DNA of 64,000 bases from Sphingobacterium chuzhouense (GTDB taxonomy: Bacteria > Bacteroidota > Bacteroidia > Sphingobacteriales > Sphingobacteriaceae). Positions 45,026 through 54,762 of this stretch are shown piece after piece; position 1 is the stretch's first letter; every line of letters starts with the position of its first letter. The notes below the pieces were generated by a model. That model was not told the DNA's origin and ran no database searches. It saw only the letters and a program-made list of their open reading frames with translations. The position numbers and the translations under genes were made by a program. Location of the stretch: assembly GCF_014692525.1 (NCBI RefSeq), contig NZ_JACNYL010000002.1, positions 1,236,926 through 1,300,925 on the forward strand, in the 5' to 3' direction.

Positions 45026-46303
45026 TTATGGATCCAAAACATCTTCCAAATTGATCTGGAATGCCTGTATTGAAGGAACAAATTCTACTTCATTTTCATT
45101 TAGGACGTTTACATTTTTATAGGGCACATAGCCTAGTTCCCGAATACATCTAGGTGCTAGATTTTCAATCATATTTACCTGTGCCGCATCTGTTACGACC
45201 AAGCCGGGCAATGTATCGGGTATATCAAATCGATACAACAGCCGAGTTGCGTTTCTGATATTGGTTGTCGTATGCCTTGCATGTGGTTCAATAATTACCG
45301 CTTCCTTCGGAATATCTAATTCCTCTATGAGGTATCTTCTCATTTCCACTGCTTCGCTAAAAGGTGTCCTGAATGGATATACATGTCCTCCTGAAACGAT
45401 AATAAATGGGGCTAACCCGCTTTTAAATCTTTCCGCAGCCATTTTGCACCTTGCGATACCTTTTTCATGTATTCTTACCCCTTCTTTTTCCGGTCCAAAT
45501 CCTGGCACCAGTAATGCGCTATATTTGTATAAACTCCAATCTATATTTTTAACGGCCAGAAAAGCTTCACTATTGTAACCCGCTGTTAGCGGTTCATATC
45601 TGGCAACTTCATCTCTACCATTAATATTAAGTACTGCAAGTGCTGTTTTTAAAGAAAGTTCAAAAAAAGGAAGTGATAATTTATCGTTAGATGGTGTGGT
45701 GACCGCTGTTATTATGGAATCAACCCGTTGAACAAATCGTGGATCGTCTTGCTTATAACTGATAGAGTCTATAGCGGCATATCGCTTAGGTGGATTTCCT
45801 CCTAAATAAACACGAAATATTCTGTTGATACCTTGGGCATTGTATTCCCAAACAGTACGTATAAATGCGGTATCGTTCAGATCATGGAATAAATTATAAT
45901 GCCCCGACTCTTTTAGATTTTTAATTATAGATTGTATTTTCCCATTTTTTTCTAATATGCTAATAAGCGCCGTGCCTGCTTTCTCAATTTCTCTATCATT
46001 CCAACATAGCACTTCCGCATAACATTTTCCACTGTTACAGCGCTGTTGGGAAGAGGTAGTACGCGTAATTTGTTGCGCATAAATTTCTCTCAGTGACTCA
46101 TCGTCTTCGATTGCTTTTTTTAGTTTTGTCTCTGAATTCAAAACTTTGAAAAAATAAAACAGTTTGTTCTTCATCACAGAATCGGGCGACACTTCTGTGT
46201 TTTTCGATGTGTCGTCGAAAGCTTGTGTATATGTCGTTATTCCAAAAAAAGCAAGAAATAGAAAAACTCTACTAAAGTTACACAACAGAATCATTATTTT
46301 CAT
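45026..46303 (-). CDS. ElyC/SanA/YdcF (DUF218) family protein with long N-terminal region
   Basis: Envelope-associated protein whose DUF218 domain occupies about 260-400: YSALLVPGFGPEKEGVRIHE, KSGLAPFIIVSGGHVYPFRT, AVIIEPHARHTTTNIRNATR and VVTDAAQVNM. Related SanA/ElyC/YdcF proteins act in envelope integrity or peptidoglycan precursor handling in Enterobacteriaceae; the reaction is unsettled. The first 250 residues carry a signal-like start (about 5-27) and a helical Cys-containing region (RCNSGKCYAEVLCW) that I do not recognise. The gene is seventh in the SGNH-to-ceramidase run and lies between an EEP lipoprotein and MurQ. Confidence 0.8.
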   Translation of the reverse strand: MKIMILLCNFSRVFLFLAFFGITTYTQAFDDTSKNTEVSPDSVMKNKLFYFFKVLNSETKLKKAIEDDESLREIYAQQITRTTSSQQRCNSGKCYAEVLCWNDREIEKAGTALISILEKNGKIQSIIKNLKESGHYNLFHDLNDTAFIRTVWEYNAQGINRIFRVYLGGNPPKRYAAIDSISYKQDDPRFVQRVDSIITAVTTPSNDKLSLPFFELSLKTALAVLNINGRDEVARYEPLTAGYNSEAFLAVKNIDWSLYKYSALLVPGFGPEKEGVRIHEKGIARCKMAAERFKSGLAPFIIVSGGHVYPFRTPFSEAVEMRRYLIEELDIPKEAVIIEPHARHTTTNIRNATRLLYRFDIPDTLPGLVVTDAAQVNMIENLAPRCIRELGYVPYKNVNVLNENEVEFVPSIQAFQINLEDVLDP

Positions 46304-46334
46304 ATGTTCATCCTATCTTCTCTACACTAATTTC

Positions 46335-47171
46335 TTATTGAGGCTTGGTATATTCCAATTCTGCAAACACAGCACAATGATCTGATGCATCTGGTCTACA
46401 AATACGTTTAACCGAACGCACTTTCCAAGCTCCGGATTTTGGATACATGATAAAATCGATCTTACTTCTCATACCTGTACGGGTAGAAAAGGTATTTAAA
46501 AGATCTACATCTGATTCCGCAAAATCTTCCTTTAAAACTTCCATCTCCGGATCCGACAATTGCGCGTTTAAATCCCCACAGATAATCAACGGTTCGCGTT
46601 TAAGAACGGTTCTGTAATAATTGACCAATTCTTGGGTGTGAACAGTTCGCTCTTCCAAAGTGGTAGAAAGATGTGATGAATTGAACCAAATAGAGGTATT
46701 CTCGTCGAGTTTTATTTTAGCGTAGGCATAGGCCGTGCCGTAAGTCCCAGTTTTATAAGCAGGAATAACCTTAAAATCGTCTACTGGTAATTTTGACAAT
46801 ATGGCTGTACCATAGTCTCCACCTTGAAAATTCCGGGCTTTTGCAAAGTATCCCGTCAAGCCAGCACGTGTACTTAATTCTGCCGTTTGATCTATTCCTC
46901 CCGAGCGCGTAGTACCTTTGTCGACTTCCTGCAATGCTACCAAATCAGGATTTTCATCCTTGATAATCTGTCCAAATAAATCCATATCAATTTTCCCTAA
47001 AGTAGTCTCTCCATGAAAGATATTATAGGTTAAAACACGTATCGTATATGTTTTGGGTTCATCTTCCTCCTCCGGTTCAGGAACAACATCAGTCCCGCCT
47101 GTAGACTTTCCACAGCTTATCAAGAACATTACAAAAAAAAGGCTTATCGATATCACATTATTATACTTCAT
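46335..47171 (-). CDS. Endonuclease/exonuclease/phosphatase family lipoprotein (second copy)
   Basis: Metal-dependent hydrolase of the EEP/DNase I-like fold, which cleaves phosphoester bonds (nucleases, sphingomyelinases and inositol phosphatases belong here). A lipoprotein signal ends VMFLISCG. The catalytic positions are visible: Asn in TYNIFHGE (about 50), Glu in LVALQEVD (about 82), Asp/Asn in IICGDLNA (about 180) and the Asp/His pair in DASDHCAVF (about 265). It is therefore probably active and surface-exposed or periplasmic. A paralogue of the same superfamily lies upstream of the SusC gene in the same operon. Confidence 0.88.
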   Translation of the reverse strand: MKYNNVISISLFFVMFLISCGKSTGGTDVVPEPEEEDEPKTYTIRVLTYNIFHGETTLGKIDMDLFGQIIKDENPDLVALQEVDKGTTRSGGIDQTAELSTRAGLTGYFAKARNFQGGDYGTAILSKLPVDDFKVIPAYKTGTYGTAYAYAKIKLDENTSIWFNSSHLSTTLEERTVHTQELVNYYRTVLKREPLIICGDLNAQLSDPEMEVLKEDFAESDVDLLNTFSTRTGMRSKIDFIMYPKSGAWKVRSVKRICRPDASDHCAVFAELEYTKPQ

Positions 47172-47221
47172 CTCCTGTCGATTTAATTTATGCTCATTTT
47201 CGCTTTTTCAGATATTATACC

Positions 47222-47268
47222 ATTCTCCCTCCCGTCCTGCGCATACGTTGCAGAGCGGGAATGAGAAT
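47222..47268 (-). promoter_or_regulatory. Imperfect hairpin inside the operon
   Basis: ATTCTCCCTCCCG (47222-47234) pairs with CGGGAATGAGAAT (47256-47268), 11 of 13 positions matching, and CTGC/GCAG continue the stem. There is no T-run on the minus strand after it, so it is not a standard terminator. It lies between the PKD/PQQ lipoprotein gene and the second EEP gene and could stabilise or attenuate the mRNA. Confidence 0.5.
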
Positions 47269-47288
47269 CAATTAGCTTAATAAACTAG

Positions 47289-48803
47289 CTATTTTGCCAA
47301 CCCAGTATGCTTTCTATTTTGTCCCTTCATCGGCCATGGTGAGTTTGCAGGACCACCACCTTCTACCGTGATCTTACATAATTTAATTTTGTTGTTATCT
47401 GCTACTTCTACATAAACGTTTCCATTGTCACCTATTACGGGAGAATGAACTAAAGCAGCTGCTCCACCCACTGTAATCTGTTTCTCCAACTCTCCTTCCG
47501 CATTAACAATCAGAAATTTTCCTTCATTATTACCAAAATATATATTTCCGTTTTTATCGACTGCTGGCACACATTCCTCTACCCACGTAGGATAAGTCCA
47601 TTTTTCAGCACCGGTAGCTGGATTCAAAGCTTTTAAGCCTCCTTTTGTACCAACATATAGATCGCCATTAGGACCAATGACGACTCCTGAACTATTGGGG
47701 CTTAATAGATCTCCCACTTTCCACTTCAATGTTCCCGTGGCACCATTATCCGTTACTGCAATGACCTCCTTATCATTTGTTGCATAGATTGTCCCATCAG
47801 CGTTAACGGATACAGAAGTTCCCAGGCCGACTTCTGCTTTTACCGGTGTAGCCCATTTTATGGTACCATCAGCTGTGCGATAAGCCGACAACGTCCCCAA
47901 TCCACTATTATAAAAATAAACCGTACTGCCATCTTTGCTGATAGCGGGGGATGAGTATGTCGCCCCAATTCCTGTCGCTGCTAAAACAGACCACCTTTCT
48001 TTTCCACTACTGTCGAAAGAAAAGATACCGCCAGCGGTTGCCGTAATTCTGGAAGCGACATAAATATTTCCTGCGTTGTCGATAGCTGCGGTAGAATTGG
48101 AAGATCCAGCGTTATTGGTTGGCTGATCCCATAACATGTTGCCATTTGCCGTATTTATTTTTGCTATGCTATTCACATGCCACTTCGTTTGGTATATATT
48201 TCCATCTCCTCCCATGGAGGGAGCTGCGCGTAATCCTACTCCCGGAGCCCATTCCCATTTCACCTCTGCATTATTTCCTGCATCCGTTACTGCTACTAGT
48301 CTAGACGCTGCAGATGACATCCCACCTACGACATAATAAATTGTACCATCATCGCCAATTAATGGTCTTGTTGCATCGTTCATATTATCAATTGTCGTCG
48401 TATTCTCAAGTGTCCACGCCAATTCAGCCGGGAATTCGAATGTCGGATCAGCCTGGACGACAACCGTTTTCTTTACCGTCGCTTTTTTCCCCGCAGCATC
48501 CGTTCCCTCCAACTGTACTTCAAAAGACCCTTCTTGATTGTACGTAAAAGAAGGATCTTTTTCCGTTGATGTCGCCCCTGTGGAATTGCCAAAAGACCAT
48601 TTCCATGATTTTATATTGCTAGACCCCTGATTCACATTAGCCGTAAATTTTATGGAGGTGCTTGCTGCCGGAGTTTCTGGAGCGTAGGAAAAATCGATGG
48701 ATGGTTCTCCTTCATTTCCACCACCGCCGTCGTTGTCTTTTGAGCAGGATCCAAATGCCAGGACTAGCACGATCCCCATCATAAATAATCTTACATTTTT
48801 CAT
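47289..48803 (-). CDS. Surface lipoprotein with PKD and PQQ-like propeller domains
   Basis: Likely ligand-binding partner of the SusC/SusD pair. I chose the ATG at 48803 because the earlier start is a TTG. The 504 residues have a lipoprotein signal ending VLAFGSCSK, a Gly-rich spacer, a PKD-type domain (about 35-115; IDFSYAPETPAASTSIKFTA, SWKWSFGN, KDPSFTYNQEGSFEVQLEG), then a beta-propeller with PQQ/BamB-like repeats (about 125-490; GDGTIYYVVGG, DNAGNIYVASR, GPNGDLYVGTK, DKNGNIYFGN). In SusCD loci a third or fourth lipoprotein at this position often binds glycan on the surface. Confidence 0.85.
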   Translation of the reverse strand: MKNVRLFMMGIVLVLAFGSCSKDNDGGGGNEGEPSIDFSYAPETPAASTSIKFTANVNQGSSNIKSWKWSFGNSTGATSTEKDPSFTYNQEGSFEVQLEGTDAAGKKATVKKTVVVQADPTFEFPAELAWTLENTTTIDNMNDATRPLIGDDGTIYYVVGGMSSAASRLVAVTDAGNNAEVKWEWAPGVGLRAAPSMGGDGNIYQTKWHVNSIAKINTANGNMLWDQPTNNAGSSNSTAAIDNAGNIYVASRITATAGGIFSFDSSGKERWSVLAATGIGATYSSPAISKDGSTVYFYNSGLGTLSAYRTADGTIKWATPVKAEVGLGTSVSVNADGTIYATNDKEVIAVTDNGATGTLKWKVGDLLSPNSSGVVIGPNGDLYVGTKGGLKALNPATGAEKWTYPTWVEECVPAVDKNGNIYFGNNEGKFLIVNAEGELEKQITVGGAAALVHSPVIGDNGNVYVEVADNNKIKLCKITVEGGGPANSPWPMKGQNRKHTGLAK

Positions 48804-48845
48804 CTTCAATTCATTTTTAAATTATAATATATTAGTCAATTATTA

Positions 48846-50606
48846 TCAGTCTCGCTCGACATCATCCCACTCTGGGTTTTGGTTAAGTTGTTTATTCAAT
48901 ATTAGCTCATTTAGAGGCAATGGATAAAGGTAGTCCTTGCCTTCGACAAAAACTTTCTCTATATTAGGATGAACGATGATATTGCCTTTGTTCCCCTCAC
49001 TTAACGCCCTATCCGATCCCAAAATAAAATACTGCACTCCAGAAACAGGTGAAGAAGGCCTGGTATCTACGATACCGATATCATCGGTGCCATCCCCATC
49101 CAGATCAAAGATCCCTTTACCCGGGAAATAGGCGCCATAAAAAGTCTCGGCTAATAGCCGTCCTTGTTTCCAACGCATCAAGTCATAGTATCTAAAACCT
49201 TCCATGGCCAGCTCTACCCGTCTTTCTCTTCTGACTTCTAATATTAGCGGATCAGAAACATTATTGTATAAATCGGCTAGTTGCGGGTCAGTGGTAACTG
49301 CCTCGACGCTTATTCTTGGCATACCTACTCTATCCCTAAGCAGATTAATAGACCTGTTAGCTTCAGGTTGTGTCAATTTTCCCAGTTCGGCCATAGCTTC
49401 TGCATAATTTAGAAGCACTTCTGCATATCGAAAGATGGGTAAAGGTGTGTAGCTCGCTGTACCTCTTTCAACGCCACTCACAAATTTTATATTTTGATAA
49501 CCTGTAAGTGCATTTGCATAATCTGGTTTCAGCGGAGCGGAAGTAGCAGGAGCACCAATACGTCTGTAACCGGGTGTACGTATGGTTTGGGCTAATCGCG
49601 GATCACGATTTTTCACTTCTTCCCAGAAAGGCAACTCATCATAATTTGGCAACGAAGAAAATGGCTTTCCATTAGCTAATAAATAGGAATCTATTAGCGA
49701 TTTTGTTAACCCGGGATTACCCCTTGTAGCGGACGTAAAAATATCATTGGTAGGATGTGACATATTTACGTCTATTCCGTAAAGTCTTGTTAATATGTAT
49801 TCGTCCGAATTGGGTGTCTCCGAAGCAAAGAGATTAAGATAAACAGTACTTGGATTTCCTTGCGCTAATTTATAGGGACTTGTCTTAATAAATAAGTCCG
49901 CAGCGTCCGCTGCTTCCTGTAGAAGTCCATCAGCAGAAGACTGTAACCCAAGATTAGTATGATATTTTCTAAAAGTCCCTTCAAAAAGACAAACTCTTGA
50001 CTTTAAAGCCAATGCTGCCCATTTATTAATACGACCGGGTGTCTTTGCCGACCGAACGTTGTTGATAGCAAAATTAAGGTCGGCTTTGATAGAATCGATG
50101 ATCAATGTCCGTGAATCACGAGCCTTAAATAGATCGGGATCACCCACATTTAAGGAACGTCCATACCATGGCACGTTGCCAAAACGTTTTACCTTTTCAA
50201 AGTAAAAATACGCTCTAAAAAATCTTGCTATACCACCGTAATGGTTTCTCGCCTCTTCGGGTATGGCGGGTTTGTCATAATGTTCCAAAAAATAATTGAT
50301 ATTATATAATTGAGACCAAGTCCAACCTGCCGCTTCGGCATCACTAGGCACCCTTCTTAATCCGGCCACCAGCTCATCTAATCCGGAAACATTCACATTG
50401 TCACTCGAAAAATCATCTGTTGGAATATTATTTCCCGGTAGATATGTGTAGAAGCTGTTGGTGTATAGTTCTAAATCACTTTCGGTATTAAAAAAAACCT
50501 GCGGGCTGATCTCGCTTTGTGGATAACGCTCCAAAAAATCAGAATCACAGGAAGCGAGTATAACGCTGCCGGCAAATAAAAGTATAAATTTCTGTATCTT
50601 CTTCAT
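48846..50606 (-). CDS. SusD/RagB family nutrient-binding outer membrane lipoprotein
   Basis: Partner lipoprotein of the adjacent SusC protein (12 bases between the genes). The ATG at 50606 gives a lipoprotein signal (LLFAGSVILASCDSD). Its 586 residues carry SusD landmarks: FLERYPQSEISPQVFFNTES after the Cys, RNHYGGIARFFRAYFYFEKV and KRFGNVPWYGR, and a C-terminal RRERRVELAMEGFRYYDLMR. It has the usual length for a SusD protein. The ligand is not evident. Part of the DeoR-linked cluster. Confidence 0.95.
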   Translation of the reverse strand: MKKIQKFILLFAGSVILASCDSDFLERYPQSEISPQVFFNTESDLELYTNSFYTYLPGNNIPTDDFSSDNVNVSGLDELVAGLRRVPSDAEAAGWTWSQLYNINYFLEHYDKPAIPEEARNHYGGIARFFRAYFYFEKVKRFGNVPWYGRSLNVGDPDLFKARDSRTLIIDSIKADLNFAINNVRSAKTPGRINKWAALALKSRVCLFEGTFRKYHTNLGLQSSADGLLQEAADAADLFIKTSPYKLAQGNPSTVYLNLFASETPNSDEYILTRLYGIDVNMSHPTNDIFTSATRGNPGLTKSLIDSYLLANGKPFSSLPNYDELPFWEEVKNRDPRLAQTIRTPGYRRIGAPATSAPLKPDYANALTGYQNIKFVSGVERGTASYTPLPIFRYAEVLLNYAEAMAELGKLTQPEANRSINLLRDRVGMPRISVEAVTTDPQLADLYNNVSDPLILEVRRERRVELAMEGFRYYDLMRWKQGRLLAETFYGAYFPGKGIFDLDGDGTDDIGIVDTRPSSPVSGVQYFILGSDRALSEGNKGNIIVHPNIEKVFVEGKDYLYPLPLNELILNKQLNQNPEWDDVERD

Positions 50607-50618
50607 GATAGGCAATTT

Positions 50619-53600
50619 TTAAAAGTTAATTTCCAGACCGAATGTGAACGTACGCATCATAGGATACACAAATCCTTGACCGTTCGTTCTGCCTCCCTCG
50701 TCATCATCATTAATTCCTTCGGGATCAAACGCGCTCGAAAGCTTGGTCCACTCGTAGAGATTCTCCCCGGAGAAAAATACTCTCACACCTTGCATCCTTG
50801 CTTTGGACAGCACGGATTGTGGTAAAGAATACCCTACAGTAATGTTTTTTAACCTGAGATACGAAGCATCCTGTAAATATCTCGTTTGAGTAGCACCCAG
50901 GGATCGATCTGTTGTCAATGCTTCATAGGCTCTCAATCTTGGAAAATAGGCGTCCGGATTTTCTGGTGTCCAATAATTTCCGGCAATATGTTCATATACA
51001 GGCTGACTCCACCGATTGTAAAAACCCCAGAATACTGCTGACTCTGGACCCGGATAGAATTGGCGCTTTCCTATCCCCTGAAGGAAAACATCCAACGAAA
51101 AATTATACCAGTTAAAACCCGCGTTTACCCCATAAGCATATCTAGGCGTTGTATTACCTATGATCTGTAGGTCTCCGGGATCGTCAACCGTATTACTTCC
51201 GAAATCGATTCTGCCACTACCATCTGTATCTTCAAACTTTATATCCCCTGCCAAGGGCATACCAGTAAACAGACGTAGTCTTGACTGATCAGCATGAGAG
51301 GCTGACTCCTCATCTGTTTGAAAGAAACCTAATGTTTTGTAACCCCAGATTTCACCCACTTCCATTCCCTCGTAGTAATCATCACTCAACAATTTATTGG
51401 GATTATTGAATCTTGTAATATGCGATCGGTTATCAGACAGCACCACGGAGAAATTATAGGAAAAGGGTTTATCTAGGAGCTGAAAACGATCATTCCACTT
51501 TAAGGAGAGCTCCCACCCTTTCGTTCTGAGGTCTGCCGCATTTTCCCGAGGCTCGGTAGCACCTAACACAGCAGGTTGCTGCTGACCTTTTGTTAACATA
51601 TTTTTTGTATCGCGTACGTAATAATCAAATCCGACGTCCAATCTATTATTCATCATACTGAAATCAAATCCACCATTAAGTGTGGTCGATGTTTCCCATG
51701 TAAGGTTGAAAGGGATAAGGGCTGGAGCACTCACAGCTAAAGGTCTCTGCCCTCCTACTTCCAATAACCTCGATAGTGTATATGGATCTAGCGAACTGAT
51801 ATAAGCATAACTATTTTTGAGCTGATTCCCTCCAAGAGCCTGGTTGCCCAGTGATCCATAAGATCCGCGAAATTTCAGACTATTGACTACATGGGAAATT
51901 GAGCTAAAAAAGTCTTCGTTGGAAACTACCCAACCAGCAGAGACAGAAGGAAAGAAACCGAACCTTGTCTCCCTGGCAAAACGAGAAGTACCGTCGTAAC
52001 GACCATTAAACTCCACCAGATATTTACTTTTATAATCGTAGTTTAGTCTTGTAAAATAACCCTGTAGCGCCCATTCTGCTTTTCCCGCACCTAGCGTAGG
52101 AATACCATTGGTGAGGTTCAGCGATCCAAGATCTTTGGTAATATTACCATCCCGGCGAGCAAAGAAATTATCAATTTGATACAATTCTTGATTGTAGCCA
52201 ATTAATCCTTTAAAATTATGATCGTTAAACCGTTGTTCAAATTCTGCAAATAGGTTGATGATATGATGCTTATTTTCACCGAAAGACGACCGATAATAAT
52301 CGGGACCATTAAAAATAGCGATGTTATTATTACGATCTTCATAAGTTTGGCGAAAGTTCTGAATATCGTTTCTGTCCTGCGTAACGAAATAAGTATAATC
52401 GCCATTAATTTTCAGTCTATTATCAAAAAAATTTGTACGAAAACCTAGTGTATTCTTTAATAATTGCCGCTTCTCAATCGTTCGTCCAGCATCAGTCATC
52501 TGACCAAAAGTAGACATCCCGGCCAAGGTATAATTACCATTTGCAGTTCTGATCGCCTCATAAGGATTGGCGTAAAGGGAAAGATATCTGTAAACACTGT
52601 ATCCTCCATCAGTTACATATCTATTCGGCGTATCATACACACCCTGATTAAGCTCCGTATTATTAAAAACATTGATCCACCCTGCCAGTTGTTTATCCAA
52701 TTTGAGTCGCAAACTGTATTTTTTAAGATTATCTGTTTCCACGCGATAAATTCCGTCTCTTTTTTCGTGCCCAACAGAAAGGAAATAGTTTGTATTATCG
52801 TTAGCTCCGGAAATGCTGAGATAATTTTTCGAAAACGGCATATTATCGTTATAGAACTCTCCATACCAATCGGTTGAAGCTCCTCTTATAAAATTCCCTG
52901 AAGCATCTATTCCCAATTCAGGCAACGACGGATCAGCTTCTCTTTGTTCAAGGTAATCAATCACCGCATTCAATCCAGGTGCATCTGTTCCGGCATATCC
53001 TCTATAGGCGTCATTTTGTATACGGGCATGTTCCAGTGAATTTAATAACACACGTGGTATACGTATTGGCGAACCTGTACCGAAATTATTTGTATATCTT
53101 ATTTGCGGCCTGCCCTCTTTACCTTTTTTCGTTGTGACGAGCACCACGCCGAAAGCAGCCCTAGCGCCGTAGATAGCGGCCGAAGAAGCATCTTTCAGAA
53201 CCGTAACGCTTTCTACGTCTTCAGGATTAAGCTGATTGATCTCTCCTGGCGTTCCATCAATCAATATAAGCGGTGAACCGCCGTTAATCGAAGTAAAACC
53301 CCGAAGGTTGAAATCCCCTCCCCGGTTTAGCTGACCATCCCCAAAGCTGATGTTTAGGTTGGGGATTGCCCCTTGCAATCCCTGTGCAAGATTAACGATC
53401 GGCCTGTTCTGAAAAACTTCTGCCCCAACCTGGTTTACTGCGCCCGTGACTTTTTCCTTGCTCTGGGTTCCATACCCCACAACAATCACTTCCTCAACTC
53501 TTCGCTCGTCAGAAGCTAATGTAATATCGATTTTCGACCGCCCGTTTACCTTTATTTCCGACGTCTCGTACCCGATGGAACTGACCATTAAAATTTCTGC

Positions 53601-53864
53601 TCCGTTCGGAATTTCCAAATCGTACAAACCATCTGCGTTTGTAGCTGTCGCAATGGATAGTCCTTTCGCTTCGACTTTAGCGCCTGCTAAGGGTTCGCCC
53701 GTGGTAGCATCTGTGACCCGACCAGTGATTATTCTATTTTGTCTATTTGTAAACGGGTCGATGTCGGACGCCCAGCTTAACGATTGGCTAAAAAAGATGA
53801 GCGCTATAACAACAAAATATTTGTTGAAGAGCTTCATTCTGAAATCATGTATTGCTATTTTCAT
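50619..53864 (-). CDS. SusC/RagA family TonB-linked outer membrane protein
   Basis: TonB-dependent importer of the nine-gene cluster. Three ATG codons are possible (53900, 53864, 53837); the middle one is used here, while the last gives the tightest signal peptide (MKLFNKYFVVIALIFFSQSL). The roughly 1,080-residue protein has one carboxypeptidase-regulatory-like domain (about 45-120; ITGRVTDATTGEPLAGAKVE), a plug with VEEVIVVGYGTQSKEKVTGA, LRGFTSINGGSPLILIDGTP and YGARAAFGVVLVTTKKGKEG, and a barrel ending FTFGLEINF. The next two genes encode SusD and the PKD/PQQ lipoprotein. The pair would import an oligomeric or polymeric molecule of unknown identity. Confidence 0.95.
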   Translation of the reverse strand: MKIAIHDFRMKLFNKYFVVIALIFFSQSLSWASDIDPFTNRQNRIITGRVTDATTGEPLAGAKVEAKGLSIATATNADGLYDLEIPNGAEILMVSSIGYETSEIKVNGRSKIDITLASDERRVEEVIVVGYGTQSKEKVTGAVNQVGAEVFQNRPIVNLAQGLQGAIPNLNISFGDGQLNRGGDFNLRGFTSINGGSPLILIDGTPGEINQLNPEDVESVTVLKDASSAAIYGARAAFGVVLVTTKKGKEGRPQIRYTNNFGTGSPIRIPRVLLNSLEHARIQNDAYRGYAGTDAPGLNAVIDYLEQREADPSLPELGIDASGNFIRGASTDWYGEFYNDNMPFSKNYLSISGANDNTNYFLSVGHEKRDGIYRVETDNLKKYSLRLKLDKQLAGWINVFNNTELNQGVYDTPNRYVTDGGYSVYRYLSLYANPYEAIRTANGNYTLAGMSTFGQMTDAGRTIEKRQLLKNTLGFRTNFFDNRLKINGDYTYFVTQDRNDIQNFRQTYEDRNNNIAIFNGPDYYRSSFGENKHHIINLFAEFEQRFNDHNFKGLIGYNQELYQIDNFFARRDGNITKDLGSLNLTNGIPTLGAGKAEWALQGYFTRLNYDYKSKYLVEFNGRYDGTSRFARETRFGFFPSVSAGWVVSNEDFFSSISHVVNSLKFRGSYGSLGNQALGGNQLKNSYAYISSLDPYTLSRLLEVGGQRPLAVSAPALIPFNLTWETSTTLNGGFDFSMMNNRLDVGFDYYVRDTKNMLTKGQQQPAVLGATEPRENAADLRTKGWELSLKWNDRFQLLDKPFSYNFSVVLSDNRSHITRFNNPNKLLSDDYYEGMEVGEIWGYKTLGFFQTDEESASHADQSRLRLFTGMPLAGDIKFEDTDGSGRIDFGSNTVDDPGDLQIIGNTTPRYAYGVNAGFNWYNFSLDVFLQGIGKRQFYPGPESAVFWGFYNRWSQPVYEHIAGNYWTPENPDAYFPRLRAYEALTTDRSLGATQTRYLQDASYLRLKNITVGYSLPQSVLSKARMQGVRVFFSGENLYEWTKLSSAFDPEGINDDDEGGRTNGQGFVYPMMRTFTFGLEINF

Positions 53865-53925
53865 GTGCTTAGGGTTAGTTTTTTCATTTTTAATTATCAT
53901 TTAGGATTTGCTGTCTGAAACCTTA

Positions 53926-54750
53926 TCATTCATTTATTTTTATCTCTGTTACGATAGGGAAATGATCTGAAGCAAGCGTTTTAATGACGTTGCTATTTAC
54001 AAATTCAACATCTCCACTCCCCATAATATAATCTATCCTTATCGTGGGGTTATTGGATTTAAACGTAAAAGCATCTGGTTGCTTCTCAAAAGCGTCGATC
54101 ATCCCATTTTTTATATACCTTATCGAAGGATTCTCTGGTACAGCATTGAAATCCCCCATCAATATTTTTGCCCCCTCTCTTTCTGCCATCCATTGCTTTA
54201 GCTGTACAGATTGTGATTGAAGACTTGCAGGATCCGTATCTAAATGCGTTACGTAAAACAAAACGGGCTTACCTTTCACGACGATCTTGGTTTCTAACAA
54301 TCCATGATAATGTTTGGAGTATGCATCAAATATTCTAGCATTCAAAAATTCTATAGGTTGCTTGCTTAGAATAGCATGGCCAAATTCTCGAGTTTTATTT
54401 CCAGACGCAGGAATAGCCGATTTCCATGTCGTCTTCTGAAATTGGTAATTCATCTCCAAGGCATCCGCAATAATTTGGAGTTGATCTTCATAATTACTCC
54501 GGGAATCGTAATTTCTGTCAATTTCATTAAGAGCAATAACATCCGCATTAAGGCCTTTCAATACTTCAGCTATTCTATGTGGACTTAATACACCATCGGT
54601 ACCCGTACACCAATGCGTATTATATACCGCTACACGAATGACATTTTCTTTTTCATCTGGTTCTGGCAGTGGTTCTGCGACTCCCTTTCCACATGCAACC
54701 GCTATGAACAACAGTAGCACCAATAAAACTGAACGGTTAGCTATCATCAT
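53926..54750 (-). CDS. Endonuclease/exonuclease/phosphatase family lipoprotein (first copy)
   Basis: Second gene of the operon, between the SGNH hydrolase and the SusC gene. A lipoprotein signal (LLLFIAVACGK) precedes an EEP-fold domain: Asn in VYNTHWCTG (about 45), Glu in VIALNEIDRNY (about 78), Asp/Asn in ILMGDFNAVP (about 197) and SDHFPIV near the C-terminus (about 263). Its catalytic residues look intact. Members of this superfamily cleave phosphodiester bonds in nucleic acids, sphingomyelin and inositol phosphates. The position next to SusC suggests it works on the imported ligand outside the cell or in the periplasm. Confidence 0.88.
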   Translation of the reverse strand: MMIANRSVLLVLLLFIAVACGKGVAEPLPEPDEKENVIRVAVYNTHWCTGTDGVLSPHRIAEVLKGLNADVIALNEIDRNYDSRSNYEDQLQIIADALEMNYQFQKTTWKSAIPASGNKTREFGHAILSKQPIEFLNARIFDAYSKHYHGLLETKIVVKGKPVLFYVTHLDTDPASLQSQSVQLKQWMAEREGAKILMGDFNAVPENPSIRYIKNGMIDAFEKQPDAFTFKSNNPTIRIDYIMGSGDVEFVNSNVIKTLASDHFPIVTEIKINE

Positions 54751-54762
54751 AATTTATCGTTT

